Assembly (NCBI GenBank): GCA_963933055.1
Contig: CAWVSY010000073.1
Span: 1 to 15,424, forward strand
From: Oleispira sp963933055
GTDB taxonomy: Bacteria; Pseudomonadota; Gammaproteobacteria; Pseudomonadales; Oceanobacteraceae
Direction: 5' to 3'
DNA: 15,424 nt
A program made the translations under genes and the position numbers. The notes under the pieces were generated by a model. The model had not been told where the DNA came from and ran no database searches. It worked only from the letters and a program-made list of their open reading frames with translations. Shown piece after piece: positions 1 through 7,629 of this stretch (position 1 is the first letter of the stretch; the number at the start of each line of letters is the position of its first letter).

Positions 1-621
1 CGTTCTCGTGATAAATTGCGTTCTTTACAGTTGTTATCTCGTAAAGGTGTTGGCCTTCCTCGTACAGGGTTTGCCAATCGCCCTGATAACATTAAAGATT
101 TGATCAAAAACGTCGGTGGTGCCCCACTAGTTGTAAAACTATTAGAAGGTACTCAGGGCATTGGTGTGGTATTAGCAGAAACGAATAAAACGGCAGAAAG
201 TATTATTGAAGCATTTATGGGTGTAAAAGCTAACATCTTGGTGCAAGAGTTCATTAAAGAAGCCGGTGGTGCTGATATCCGTTGCTTAGTGGTGGGTGAC
301 AAAGTAGTTGCAGCGATGAAGCGACAAGGTGCGGAGGGTGAATTCCGTTCCAATCTGCACCGTGGTGGTACAGCGGAAGTTATTAAACTATCACCTAAAG
401 AGCGTGCAACGGCGGTAAACGCTGCAAAAATTATGGGTTTAGGTGTTTGTGGTGTTGATATTTTGCGTGCTAAAGATGGCCCGGTTGTGATGGAAGTTAA
501 TTCATCGCCAGGTCTAGAAGGCATCGAAACCGCAACGGGTAAAAATGTTGCTGCTTTGATTTATAATTACATCGAAAAAACTGCAAAGCCACATAAGAAC
601 AAAACCCGTGGCGAGGGCTAG
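1..621 (+). CDS. rimK: Ribosomal protein S6--L-glutamate ligase RimK (5' end outside window)
   Basis: RimK is an ATP-grasp ligase that adds glutamate residues to the C-terminus of ribosomal protein S6 (RpsF). The reading frame is open from base 1, and its first codons (RSRDKLRSLQLL) match the RimK family before the first internal ATG. The gene therefore begins upstream, with about 90 N-terminal residues missing compared with the 300-residue E. coli protein. The visible part holds the ATP-grasp core: GGAPLVVKLLEGTQGIGVVL (nucleotide-binding strand and loop), ILVQEFI, DIRCLVVGDKVVAAM, FRSNLHRGG, and the metal-binding end VMEVNSSPGLEGIE. The C-terminal tail is short and basic. The stop codon is one base before the start of the next gene, whose ribosome binding site lies inside the last rimK codons, so the two are probably translationally coupled. 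I see no damage in the visible part. Confidence 0.96.
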   Translation, partial: RSRDKLRSLQLLSRKGVGLPRTGFANRPDNIKDLIKNVGGAPLVVKLLEGTQGIGVVLAETNKTAESIIEAFMGVKANILVQEFIKEAGGADIRCLVVGDKVVAAMKRQGAEGEFRSNLHRGGTAEVIKLSPKERATAVNAAKIMGLGVCGVDILRAKDGPVVMEVNSSPGLEGIETATGKNVAALIYNYIEKTAKPHKNKTRGEG

Positions 622-622
622 C

Positions 623-1633
623 ATGAAAGAACTAACCATAGGTGGTGTTGCGGTACTTCCGGGAGAGAGCAAAAAAATTGATCTTCCAGTGGTTCGTTTA
701 TATACCGATACAGAAATAAAAATGCCGGTTTACGTTAAGCGTGCGCGCAAAGACGGGCCGGTTATGTTTGTAAGTGCAGCAGTGCATGGTGATGAGTTAA
801 ACGGTATTGAAATCATTCGCAGATTGATTCGTCGTAGCTCGCTCAAGCTCACTAAAGGTACTTTGATTTTTGTACCTATGGTTAATGTGTATGGTGTTTT
901 AAACCAAAGTCGTTATATGCCGGACCGACGCGATTTAAATCGCGTCTTCCCTGGATCTGCTCGCGGATCATTAGCAGGACGATTAGCTCATATATTTTTG
1001 AGCGAAATCGTGAGCAAATGTGACTATGGTATCGATCTTCATACTGGCGCGATTCATCGCAGCAACTTGCCACAGGTAAGAGCCGATTTGGATGATGCAG
1101 AAACGCGTGAAATGGCAGAAACATTTGGTGTTCCTGTTTTGCTTAACTCAAACTTGCGTGATGGCTCATTGCGCGAGTCTGCGGTAGAGCATGGTGTGAA
1201 AATCTTGCTGTATGAAGCAGGCGAAGCACTAAGATATGATGAGTTATCAATTCGAGCGGGTGAGAAAGGTGTACTTAATGTACTTGCGCACTTAGGCTTA
1301 ATTAGAAAACGTAAATCATCTAAGAAAAAGATCGAACCCTTTATTGCTTATAGCAGTTCTTGGGTACGAGCGGATACCAGTGGTTTTGTACGTGATAGAG
1401 TCCATATCGGCGATCAGGTTGCTAAAAAGCAAGTGCTTGCTGAAATTGGAGACTCTTTTGGTGAAGTACAAAGCCAAGTATTAGCAGGCCGAGAAGGCAT
1501 CATTATTGGTAAGCAAAACATACCTTTAGTGCAAGAAGGTGATGCAATGTTTCACATTGCTTACTTTAAAGAAAGTGATGATGTGGCAGGAAATATTGAA
1601 GATCTTGCCGACAATTTATTAGATAGCGAATAA
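623..1633 (+). CDS. Succinylglutamate desuccinylase/aspartoacylase (AstE-like) family zinc hydrolase
   Basis: Predicted zinc-dependent amidohydrolase of 336 residues, related to the M14 carboxypeptidases. Visible metal and active-site signatures are HGDELNG (H55, E58), the conserved RDLNRVFPG block (about 103-111), DLHTGA (H140) and YEAGE (E198, candidate catalytic glutamate). The last ~95 residues form the beta-rich, lipoyl-like C-terminal domain usual in this family. I choose the ATG at 623: GAGG at 613-616 lies 6 bases upstream, whereas a GTG at 608 has no comparable site. The true substrate is unknown. Members of this family are often named for AstE, but arginine-succinylase pathway genes are absent here. 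Its place directly after rimK suggests it acts on acyl- or glutamyl-amide bonds linked to RimK products; that is inference. It is unlikely to be a real AstE or ASPA. Confidence 0.88.
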   Translation: MKELTIGGVAVLPGESKKIDLPVVRLYTDTEIKMPVYVKRARKDGPVMFVSAAVHGDELNGIEIIRRLIRRSSLKLTKGTLIFVPMVNVYGVLNQSRYMPDRRDLNRVFPGSARGSLAGRLAHIFLSEIVSKCDYGIDLHTGAIHRSNLPQVRADLDDAETREMAETFGVPVLLNSNLRDGSLRESAVEHGVKILLYEAGEALRYDELSIRAGEKGVLNVLAHLGLIRKRKSSKKKIEPFIAYSSSWVRADTSGFVRDRVHIGDQVAKKQVLAEIGDSFGEVQSQVLAGREGIIIGKQNIPLVQEGDAMFHIAYFKESDDVAGNIEDLADNLLDSE

Positions 1634-1654
1634 CCGCTTTAATAGAAAACAGTT

Positions 1655-1659
1655 TGAGG
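1655..1659 (+). promoter_or_regulatory. Ribosome binding site fixing the GTG start of the short MscS-like gene
   Basis: TGAGG lies 6 bases before the GTG at 1666. It overlaps the alternative TTG at 1654, which makes that TTG an unlikely start. Confidence 0.65.
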
Positions 1660-1665
1660 TGCGTT

Positions 1666-2187
1666 GTGGAGTGGTTAGGGCACATTAAAATACCTTTATC
1701 GATAGCTTTGCTATTGATGGCTATTGCTTACTTTTTTGTTAAGTCATTGATTCGACGTTTAGTGCGAAAGATTGGCAAAGAAAAAAGAATAGCCTTAAGA
1801 AGAGTGCAATACGTAGAATTTATTTTAACCGGATTCTGGACTATTGTGACGCTGGCGATACTCGGCGTTATTACAGGATTCAGTTACAAAGATGTAGGTC
1901 TAATTTTTACCTCTATCTTTGCGGTTCTTGGTGTTGCTTTATTTGCTCAGTGGTCCATTTTAAGTAATGTGACGGCGAGTGTGATTGTCTTTTTCTTCTT
2001 CCCGTATCATGTAGGTGATCACGTAAAAGTGATTGATGGTGAGAATACAATAGAAGGTATTATCGTTGAAATAACATTATTTCACGTGATTCTAAGCCAT
2101 GAAGATAAGCAAATTACTTACCCCAACTCACTGGTATTTCAAAAAGCAGTAGTGATTACCAAAGATAAAAATGTGAAGGTATTATGA
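1666..2187 (+). CDS. Short MscS-like mechanosensitive channel domain protein
   Basis: A 173-residue inner-membrane protein with three predicted helices: about residues 8-28, 47-70 and 77-98. The third helix runs into a stretch (NVTASVIVFFFFPYHVGDHV) that corresponds to the pore-lining TM3 and start of the beta domain of MscS. The beta domain follows (KVIDGENTIEGIIVEI, ITYPNSLVFQKAV). The protein then stops and lacks the large alpha/beta cytoplasmic vestibule of canonical MscS (286 residues in E. coli). I choose GTG 1666 because TGAGG at 1655-1659 is spaced correctly. A TTG at 1654 would overlap that site. Its stop overlaps the ATG of the next gene (ATGA), which indicates translational coupling. 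Whether it gates an ion-conducting pore or acts as a small membrane partner of the neighbours is not clear from sequence. Confidence 0.82.
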   Translation: MEWLGHIKIPLSIALLLMAIAYFFVKSLIRRLVRKIGKEKRIALRRVQYVEFILTGFWTIVTLAILGVITGFSYKDVGLIFTSIFAVLGVALFAQWSILSNVTASVIVFFFFPYHVGDHVKVIDGENTIEGIIVEITLFHVILSHEDKQITYPNSLVFQKAVVITKDKNVKVL

Positions 2188-2618
2188 CAAAGATAATAAT
2201 AGGCGCATTAGAAACCTGTGATCTTCCTGAACTTCAAATTTTTGATCTTCAGATTAGAGTTGATACAGGTGCTAAAACATCGTCATTACACGTTGATGAT
2301 ATAAAGAAAGAACGACGAGAAGGTAAGTTAGGTGTAGTGTTTACATTGCATCCAGATATATATGATATAGATAATATTACTCAGTGCTGGGCACCTATTA
2401 GTGATGTGCGCCGTATTAAATCATCCAATGGCGCAGTTGATCAGAGACTCGTAATTAAAACCAAGATGGTCATGAGCACGGTGACAAAACAGATTGAAAT
2501 AACCTTATCAAACCGATCAGACATGAGCTATTTGATGCTGTTAGGTCGAGAAGGAATTGGAGAAGACTTTTTAGTTGATGCTTCAACTACATTTTTAGTC
2601 TCAAATTCTTCAGCTTAG
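2184..2618 (+). CDS. rimB: RimB-type retropepsin-like ("ATP-dependent zinc protease") family protease
   Basis: A 144-residue aspartic protease of the retropepsin fold. The catalytic motif is DTGAKTSSLH (D27), with the family blocks IKSSNG (about 78-83), ITLSNRSDMSYLMLLGRE (106-123) and a final FLVDAS. These proteins are often annotated as ATP-dependent zinc proteases, but the DTGA and LLGRE motifs are those of a homodimeric retropepsin. In Pseudomonas fluorescens the RimB protein made from the rimABK operon was described as a polyglutamate-specific protease that works against RimK on RpsF. The same family lying three genes after rimK here supports that role. It overlaps the upstream gene by 4 bases, and its TAG stop is part of the AGGAA ribosome binding site of mgtE. 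No signal peptide or membrane segment is visible, so it is probably cytoplasmic. The symbol rests on family and context. Confidence 0.83.
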   Translation: MTKIIIGALETCDLPELQIFDLQIRVDTGAKTSSLHVDDIKKERREGKLGVVFTLHPDIYDIDNITQCWAPISDVRRIKSSNGAVDQRLVIKTKMVMSTVTKQIEITLSNRSDMSYLMLLGREGIGEDFLVDASTTFLVSNSSA

Positions 2619-2628
2619 GAAAAAGATT

Positions 2629-4029
2629 ATGACCGATCCCGTTGAAACCAAAGTCGATGACGGCAACGCAGATAAAAAGAACGTTGATGAAAACAACGTC
2701 GGTGAAAACAACGTCGGTGAAAATTTAGAAAACCTAGTTTCACTTATACTGCACAGTGAAGTCGCAGAAGAGTATAAAGACAGTGTAAAAAGTCTGACTA
2801 TCTTTCAGCAGGTTCAGCTCATTGAGTCTTTACCTGCTGAAGAACGTTTAAATGTATGGCACTGCATTGACCCTGTAAGCTGGTGGGCGTTAATTGGTTA
2901 CCTACAAGAAGAAAGTAGCCGCAATCTTGTTCGTTCTTTACCTCAAGAAGATCGAGTTGAATTACAAAAGCTGGCGGTTTCTAACGACGTACTTGCATTA
3001 GCCGACATCTTACCGAAGTCGATGCTTGATGCCATTGTGCTGGATCAGGATGAGAAAGCTGCGTTGGAGTTCCAACAAGCACTGACTTATTCTGATGAGC
3101 AAGTTGGTCGATTTGCGCGTCGTAATATTTTGCGCGTAAGAAAAGGAATATCCATTGCTTCGGTCATTGATCGCTTAAAAAGAAAAGACTTCATTTCTGC
3201 CGTCTTTATGGTGGATTCTGATCGAACGTTATTAGGTTACATTCCTATAGCGTCGATCTTCAATAACAATGAAAATGATCTTGTTGAAAGCGTTGCTAGA
3301 CCGATTCAAAGTGTCGAACATGATGCCTACATCAGTGACATCATGACGACTTGTCAGTTTGAAGAAGGCATGGATTATCTGCCTGTTGTTGATAATGGCA
3401 GAATAGAAGCCGCTATTTCGATTTCGGTCATTCTACAAGAAGTACGTTTATCGTACAGCAATAATACAGTAGGTGAAGCACCAGCGCCTGACGAAGATCT
3501 ATTTGGTTCCATCAGTGTCGCTATGCGTGGCCGAGGTTTATGGTTGTGTATTAACTTAGCAACCGCATTTCTTGCTTCTTGGGTTATTGGCTTTTTTGAA
3601 GGTGCAATACAGCAAGTCGTTGCCCTTGCCATATTAATGCCTGTGGTGGCGAGTATGGGAGGAATTGCTGGCAGCCAAACATTGGCGGTAACCGTAAGAG
3701 GATTGGCTTTAAAGCACGTAACCAGTGCCAACATTAAACTCTTGTACCGTAAAGAAATGAAAATTGCCATGCTGAATGGCCTATTGATTGGCGCGCTCAT
3801 CGCAATGGTGGTTGCCTATTGGTTCGATTCGATTCAGTTAGGACTTATCATTTTATGTGCGATTGTTGTCAACAGTTTTGCAGCCGCGGCAACAGGAACC
3901 TATATTCCTTTTATATTAGAAAAAATGAATATTGATCCTGCCGTCGCATCGGCCGTGGTATTAACAACCGTGACTGACGTTATTGGTTTTGCAATATTTT
4001 TGGGTTTAGGGACGCTTATATTCCTTTAA
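2629..4029 (+). CDS. mgtE: Magnesium transporter MgtE
   Basis: A 466-residue Mg2+-gated Mg2+ channel/transporter of the inner membrane. Domain order is: an acidic, Asn/Glu-rich low-complexity head (about 1-35), the helical MgtE_N superhelix (about 36-155), a pair of CBS domains that sense Mg2+ (about 165-285), and a five-helix membrane domain (about 300-466). The membrane domain contains the conserved MPVVASMGGIAGSQTLAV block and the late TTVTDVIGF segment, whose D450 corresponds to the family's ion-coordinating aspartate. AGGAA at 2617-2621 sits 7 bases before the ATG and overlaps the stop of the protease gene, so mgtE appears to belong to the rimK operon as its last member. The head carries a perfect 15-base tandem duplication (2689-2718), which makes the N-terminus variable-looking. 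Function is well supported; the functional tie to RimK is inference. Confidence 0.95.
   Translation: MTDPVETKVDDGNADKKNVDENNVGENNVGENLENLVSLILHSEVAEEYKDSVKSLTIFQQVQLIESLPAEERLNVWHCIDPVSWWALIGYLQEESSRNLVRSLPQEDRVELQKLAVSNDVLALADILPKSMLDAIVLDQDEKAALEFQQALTYSDEQVGRFARRNILRVRKGISIASVIDRLKRKDFISAVFMVDSDRTLLGYIPIASIFNNNENDLVESVARPIQSVEHDAYISDIMTTCQFEEGMDYLPVVDNGRIEAAISISVILQEVRLSYSNNTVGEAPAPDEDLFGSISVAMRGRGLWLCINLATAFLASWVIGFFEGAIQQVVALAILMPVVASMGGIAGSQTLAVTVRGLALKHVTSANIKLLYRKEMKIAMLNGLLIGALIAMVVAYWFDSIQLGLIILCAIVVNSFAAAATGTYIPFILEKMNIDPAVASAVVLTTVTDVIGFAIFLGLGTLIFL
2689..2718 (+). repeat. In-frame 15-base tandem duplication in the mgtE head
   Basis: GAAAACAACGTCGGT occurs twice in a row (2689-2703 and 2704-2718). 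It is preceded by a degenerate copy and followed by GAAAA. It encodes ENNVG twice and keeps the frame. It lies before the structured MgtE_N domain, where length changes are likely tolerated. Confidence 0.9.
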
Positions 4030-4039
4030 CAAAATTTAA

Positions 4040-4079
4040 AAATACAGGCACTTAATACTGCTTTTTGAAGCCTGTATTT
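4040..4079 (+). terminator. Probable terminator after mgtE
   Basis: AAATACAGGC (4040-4049) and GCCTGTATTT (4070-4079) form a perfect 10-base stem around a 20-base loop, followed by a T-rich stretch (ATTTGT). It lies 10 bases after the mgtE stop and would end the rimK-mgtE unit. The loop is larger than ideal and the stem only moderately GC-rich, so efficiency may be modest. Confidence 0.6.
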
Positions 4080-4216
4080 ATTTGTAATAAAGCGCTGATT
4101 TTTATAGATTTCAGCTCTTTAGTCAGGCAAAATCGCGCATCTTTTAAATATCGAAATACGAAAAAATCAGTCTCTGTGATAGAGGCAAAAAAATCGTTTT
4201 CAGATATCCTTTTCGC

Positions 4217-4221
4217 TGGAG
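4217..4221 (+). promoter_or_regulatory. Ribosome binding site fixing the TTG start of speA
   Basis: TGGAG at 4217-4221 stands 7 bases before the TTG at 4229. No ATG or GTG in this frame gives the expected SpeA N-terminus, so this site decides the start. Confidence 0.65.
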
Positions 4222-4228
4222 CACTCTA

Positions 4229-6139
4229 TTGAATCGTAAACCTTCTGACTCTACTTGGGACTCTCAACAATCTGCTGATTTATACGGCATTGATCGCTGG
4301 GGTAACGACTATTTTGGCTTATCTGACCAAGGCTTAATTACAGCGCAAACACTGAATGCAAAAGTTCCTTTGATGGATATTGTACAAGGAATGGCCGAGC
4401 GTGATTTGCAAATGCCAGTACTGCTGCGCATTGAAAATATTTTAGATGCTCAGATTTATCGACTCAATACAGCTTTTGGCAACGCGATTGAAAAAATAGG
4501 CTATGAATCCCCTTATCGTGGTGTCTATCCGATTAAAGTGAACCAACAAGCGCAAGTTGTTGAAGAAATCGCTGATTTTGGCAAGCGTTTCCAGCATGGT
4601 CTTGAAGTAGGCAGTAAGCCAGAAATGATTGCCGCGCTTTCGACACTGACAGAACCGGGCAGTTTAATTATTTGTAATGGCTATAAAGACCAAGAATTTG
4701 TTGAGCTTGGTTTGCAGGCTGTGAAGTTAGGTTTTCTGTGTTTCTTTGTGATTGAAACCCCTGCAGAATTACCGATTATTATTGAACGCAGTAAGCAGCT
4801 TAATATTGAGCCGCTTATTGGCGTGCGTGTAAAAATGACAGCCAAAGTGAGTGGTCATTGGAATTCTACGTCAGGTGATCGCAGTGTTTTTGGTCTTTCG
4901 ACCAGCCAATTAATTCAATTAGTGGATCGTTTAAAAGAAGCGGAAATGTTGCACTGTTTACAATTGTTACATTGCCACTTAGGTTCTCAGATTCCGAACA
5001 TTCGTGAAATTCGTGGTGGGGTAGTAGAAGCCTGTCGTTATTACGCGGACTTATGCGGTGAAGGTGCTGCTCTAAGTTATATCGATTTTGGCGGAGGCTT
5101 AGCGGTTGATTATACCGGAGCGCAGTCTAACGATTCGCAAAGCCGTAATTACAGCCTTGAAGAATATTGTGAAGATATTGTTGATACGCTGAAAAGTACA
5201 CTTGATGAATATGATATTAAGCACCCAACTATTGTCACAGAATCTGGCCGTGCGACAGTCGCTTACTCTTCCATTCTTATCTTTAATATTTTAGATGTAA
5301 CCAAGTTTGAACCAACCGAACTGCCTGAAATAGTGGATGATGAGCATCAGTTATTAAAAGACATACGCGAAGTATTGCACTGTTTAACCCCTCAAAAAGC
5401 ACAAGAATGTTTTAACGATGCGCATTTTTATCGTGATGAAATTCGAGAGCTCTTTAAGCGTGGACAAGTTGACTTGCGAACACGTTCCGCCGCCGAAAAT
5501 GTATTTTTGGAAATACTTCAGCAGATTAATAAAAATCTAGATTTAATGGAGCACATTCCTGTTGATCTTGAAGGTTTAAAAGAATCTTTGGCTGATATAT
5601 ATTATGGTAACTTCAGCTTGTTTCAATCGTTACCAGACATTTGGGCGATAGATCAGCTATTTCCTATTATGCCACTTCATCGTTTAGACGAAGAGCCAAC
5701 GCGTAATGCAATTATTGCTGATATTACGTGTGATTGTGATGGGAAAATTGATAAATTCATTAGTCAAAATGAAGTATCTAATACTTTGCCTTTGCATGAG
5801 ATGAAAGAAAATGAAGAATATTATCTGGGTGTTTTCTTGGTGGGTGCTTATCAAGAAACCTTAGGTGATTTGCACAATTTATTTGGTGATACCAACGTTG
5901 TTAGTGTGCGTTTGAACGAAGATAATAGTTTTGACTTTGTTAAAGAAATTCATGGCGATACCATTGCCGATGTTTTAAGTTATGTTGAGTACCAGCCGAA
6001 AGAAATGGCACTACGCTATCGTAATACGGCTGAGCGTGCAGTGAAAGAAGGCCGAATTACTGCCCGTGAGCGCCAGCAGATTTTGAAAACATACAATGCA
6101 AGTATGCAGGGTTATACCTATTACGAGCGTGATGAGTAA
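4229..6139 (+). CDS. speA: Biosynthetic arginine decarboxylase SpeA
   Basis: PLP-dependent decarboxylase converting L-arginine to agmatine, the first step of polyamine synthesis here. The 636 residues match the family (658 in E. coli). Visible features are the N-terminal family start (DLYGIDRWGNDYFGL), the PLP lysine in GVYPIKVNQ (K103), GLEVGSKPE, HLGSQIPNIREI, the phosphate-binding DFGGGLAVDY, ESGRATVAYSS, and the C-terminal substrate-side block ITCDCDGKIDKF with C501, followed by FLVGAYQETLGDLHNLFGDTN. The start is TTG, supported by TGGAG and by alignment of the N-terminus. The gene stands 199 bases after mgtE, so it probably has its own promoter, though I could not pick a convincing -35/-10 pair. 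The next gene of the pathway begins 94 bases downstream with no terminator between them. Confidence 0.97.
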   Translation: MNRKPSDSTWDSQQSADLYGIDRWGNDYFGLSDQGLITAQTLNAKVPLMDIVQGMAERDLQMPVLLRIENILDAQIYRLNTAFGNAIEKIGYESPYRGVYPIKVNQQAQVVEEIADFGKRFQHGLEVGSKPEMIAALSTLTEPGSLIICNGYKDQEFVELGLQAVKLGFLCFFVIETPAELPIIIERSKQLNIEPLIGVRVKMTAKVSGHWNSTSGDRSVFGLSTSQLIQLVDRLKEAEMLHCLQLLHCHLGSQIPNIREIRGGVVEACRYYADLCGEGAALSYIDFGGGLAVDYTGAQSNDSQSRNYSLEEYCEDIVDTLKSTLDEYDIKHPTIVTESGRATVAYSSILIFNILDVTKFEPTELPEIVDDEHQLLKDIREVLHCLTPQKAQECFNDAHFYRDEIRELFKRGQVDLRTRSAAENVFLEILQQINKNLDLMEHIPVDLEGLKESLADIYYGNFSLFQSLPDIWAIDQLFPIMPLHRLDEEPTRNAIIADITCDCDGKIDKFISQNEVSNTLPLHEMKENEEYYLGVFLVGAYQETLGDLHNLFGDTNVVSVRLNEDNSFDFVKEIHGDTIADVLSYVEYQPKEMALRYRNTAERAVKEGRITARERQQILKTYNASMQGYTYYERDE

Positions 6140-6233
6140 TGTTTTAGCTATTCATTAAGATCGTTATTTTAAAGACAGTTGTTTTATCAATACGTTATTT
6201 ATAAGTTTTGGTTAATTTTGGTAGGAATTAATA

Positions 6234-7442
6234 ATGAAAAAAGTAATGATTATTGGCGCCGGTGGGGTAGGCCAAGTAGTTGCTCACAAATGCGCTCAGT
6301 TACCGGAAGTATTTTCTGAAATCGTATTAGCAAGCCGTACAGAATCAAAGTGTATTGCGATCGCGAAGCAGATTAAAGATACTCAAAATCGTGATATTTC
6401 TACAGCACAAGTCGATGCAGATAATGTGCCTGAGCTCGTGGCGTTATTGAATGTTGAAAAGCCATTTATGGTGATTAACGTTGCGTTGCCGTACCAAGAT
6501 TTAACCATTATGGATGCGTGCTTAGAAGCGGGTGTTCACTATATGGATACGGCTAATTACGAGCCATTAGATACTGCCAAATTTGAATACCACTGGCAGT
6601 GGGCGTATCAGGAGAAGTTTCAGAAAGCGGGCTTGATGGCATTATTGGGGTCGGGCTTTGATCCGGGCGCAACTAATATGTTTACCGCGTATGCGGCTAA
6701 GCATTATTTTGATGAAATTCAGTATCTAGACATCATTGATGTCAATGGTGGTGATCACGGCTATCCGTTTGCAACCAACTTTAATCCAGAGATTAACATT
6801 CGCGAAGTTACTGCAGAATGTCGTCACTGGGAAAACGGTGAGTTTGTAGAAACCCCTGCAATGTCGACTAAGCAAGAATTCACTTGCCCAGACGGCGTGG
6901 GTGATTACAACATTTACCGCATGTATCACGAAGAGTTGGAGTCGTTAACGAAAAACTTCCCAACCCTTAAGCGTGCACAGTTCTGGATGAGTTTTGGCGA
7001 GAGCTATTTAAAACACTTGGAAGTTCTACAAAACGTTGGCATGACAGGAATCGAGCCTATCGATTTCAATGGCCAGCAAATTGTGCCGATCCAGTTGTTG
7101 AAAGCGCTATTGCCTGATCCTTCGACTTTGGGCCCTCGCACGCACGGTAAGACCTGTATTGGTTGTGTGGTTCGCGGCATCAAAGATGGCAAAGAGAAAA
7201 CAGTTTACGTTTACAACATTAAAGATCACCAGGATTGCTACAAAGAAGTTCAGTCTCAGGCGATTTCTTATACCACGGGTGTTCCTGCAATGATCGGCGC
7301 TAAGCTGATGGTAGAAGGTAAGTGGATGGAAGCGGGCGTATTCAATATCGAACAGATGGATCCAGATCCATTCATGGACGATATGAACAAGCATGGCTTA
7401 CCGTTCCAAGTGATTGAAGAGCCTGGGTTTGATTTGATCTAG
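6234..7442 (+). CDS. Carboxynorspermidine/carboxyspermidine dehydrogenase (saccharopine dehydrogenase family)
   Basis: Predicted NAD(P)H-dependent reductase that joins L-aspartate beta-semialdehyde to a diamine. With putrescine the product is carboxyspermidine; with 1,3-diaminopropane it is carboxynorspermidine. The 402-residue length is typical. The N-terminus holds a Rossmann nucleotide-binding motif (VMIIGAGGVGQVVAHKCAQ, glycines at about 8-13), then VINVALPYQDLTIMDACLEAGVHYMDTANYE-type family blocks (split: VINVALPY and GVHYMDTANYE) and GSGFDPGATNMFTAY. The later part has the saccharopine-dehydrogenase C-terminal domain. AGGAA at 6223-6227 supports the ATG. The flanking speA and nspC genes strongly favour the polyamine role over lysine metabolism. 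With arginine decarboxylase and agmatinase present, and no diaminobutyrate aminotransferase/decarboxylase in view, putrescine is the more likely diamine; that preference is inferred. Confidence 0.93.
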   Translation: MKKVMIIGAGGVGQVVAHKCAQLPEVFSEIVLASRTESKCIAIAKQIKDTQNRDISTAQVDADNVPELVALLNVEKPFMVINVALPYQDLTIMDACLEAGVHYMDTANYEPLDTAKFEYHWQWAYQEKFQKAGLMALLGSGFDPGATNMFTAYAAKHYFDEIQYLDIIDVNGGDHGYPFATNFNPEINIREVTAECRHWENGEFVETPAMSTKQEFTCPDGVGDYNIYRMYHEELESLTKNFPTLKRAQFWMSFGESYLKHLEVLQNVGMTGIEPIDFNGQQIVPIQLLKALLPDPSTLGPRTHGKTCIGCVVRGIKDGKEKTVYVYNIKDHQDCYKEVQSQAISYTTGVPAMIGAKLMVEGKWMEAGVFNIEQMDPDPFMDDMNKHGLPFQVIEEPGFDLI

Positions 7443-7462
7443 GCCTTTTATAAAAAATAGAA

Positions 7463-7522
7463 GATCAAAAGCGGATGTGGTTTGGTTTACTTTGGTTTAC
7501 AGAACCGCTTCCGCTTTAGATC
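7463..7522. repeat. Inverted repeat directly after the dehydrogenase gene
   Basis: GATCAAAAGCGGA (7463-7475) pairs with TCCGCTTTAGATC (7510-7522) at 12 of 13 positions. The loop contains a tandem TTTGGTTTAC duplication (7481-7500). The stem is not followed by a T-run, so a simple intrinsic terminator is unlikely. Its right arm abuts the larger palindromic element at 7521-7625. Confidence 0.7.
7481..7500 (+). repeat. Tandem 10-base duplication TTTGGTTTAC
   Basis: Two perfect adjacent copies (7481-7490 and 7491-7500) lie in the loop of the 7463-7522 inverted repeat. No coding frame uses them. Confidence 0.9.
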
Positions 7523-7625
7523 GCTATTGGGTATGTCGTTTGGCGACACGCCGTGAATACATCCATGTAGGCTCAACTAAAAGATCCCTCTTTTAGATGG
7601 TCTTAAACGCCATACCCAATATCGA
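7521..7625. repeat. Palindromic intergenic repeat element with nested hairpins
   Basis: The outer arms TCGCTATTGGGTATGTCG (7521-7538) and CGCCATACCCAATATCGA (7608-7625) pair at 16 of 18 positions. Inside are three further hairpins: TGTCG/CGACA (7534-7538 with 7544-7548), TACAT/ATGTA (7558-7562 with 7565-7569) and a perfect 8-base stem CTAAAAGA/TCTTTTAG (7577-7584 with 7589-7596). The core around GTGAATACATCCATGTAGGC resembles, from memory, short palindromic repeats scattered between genes in Marinobacter, Hahella and other marine gammaproteobacteria. It is probably a dispersed repeat of that kind. Whether it is transcribed or regulates nspC is not shown by sequence. Confidence 0.75.
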
Positions 7626-7629
7626 CCCC

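Noticed and set aside
3375..3800. Long minus-strand open frame inside mgtE
   Set aside because: It is antisense to the conserved CBS and membrane domains of mgtE, and its translation looks like a shadow of that coding sequence.
7463..7522. Intrinsic terminator after the dehydrogenase gene
   Set aside because: The stem has a 34-base loop and is followed by TCGCTATTGG instead of a T-run.
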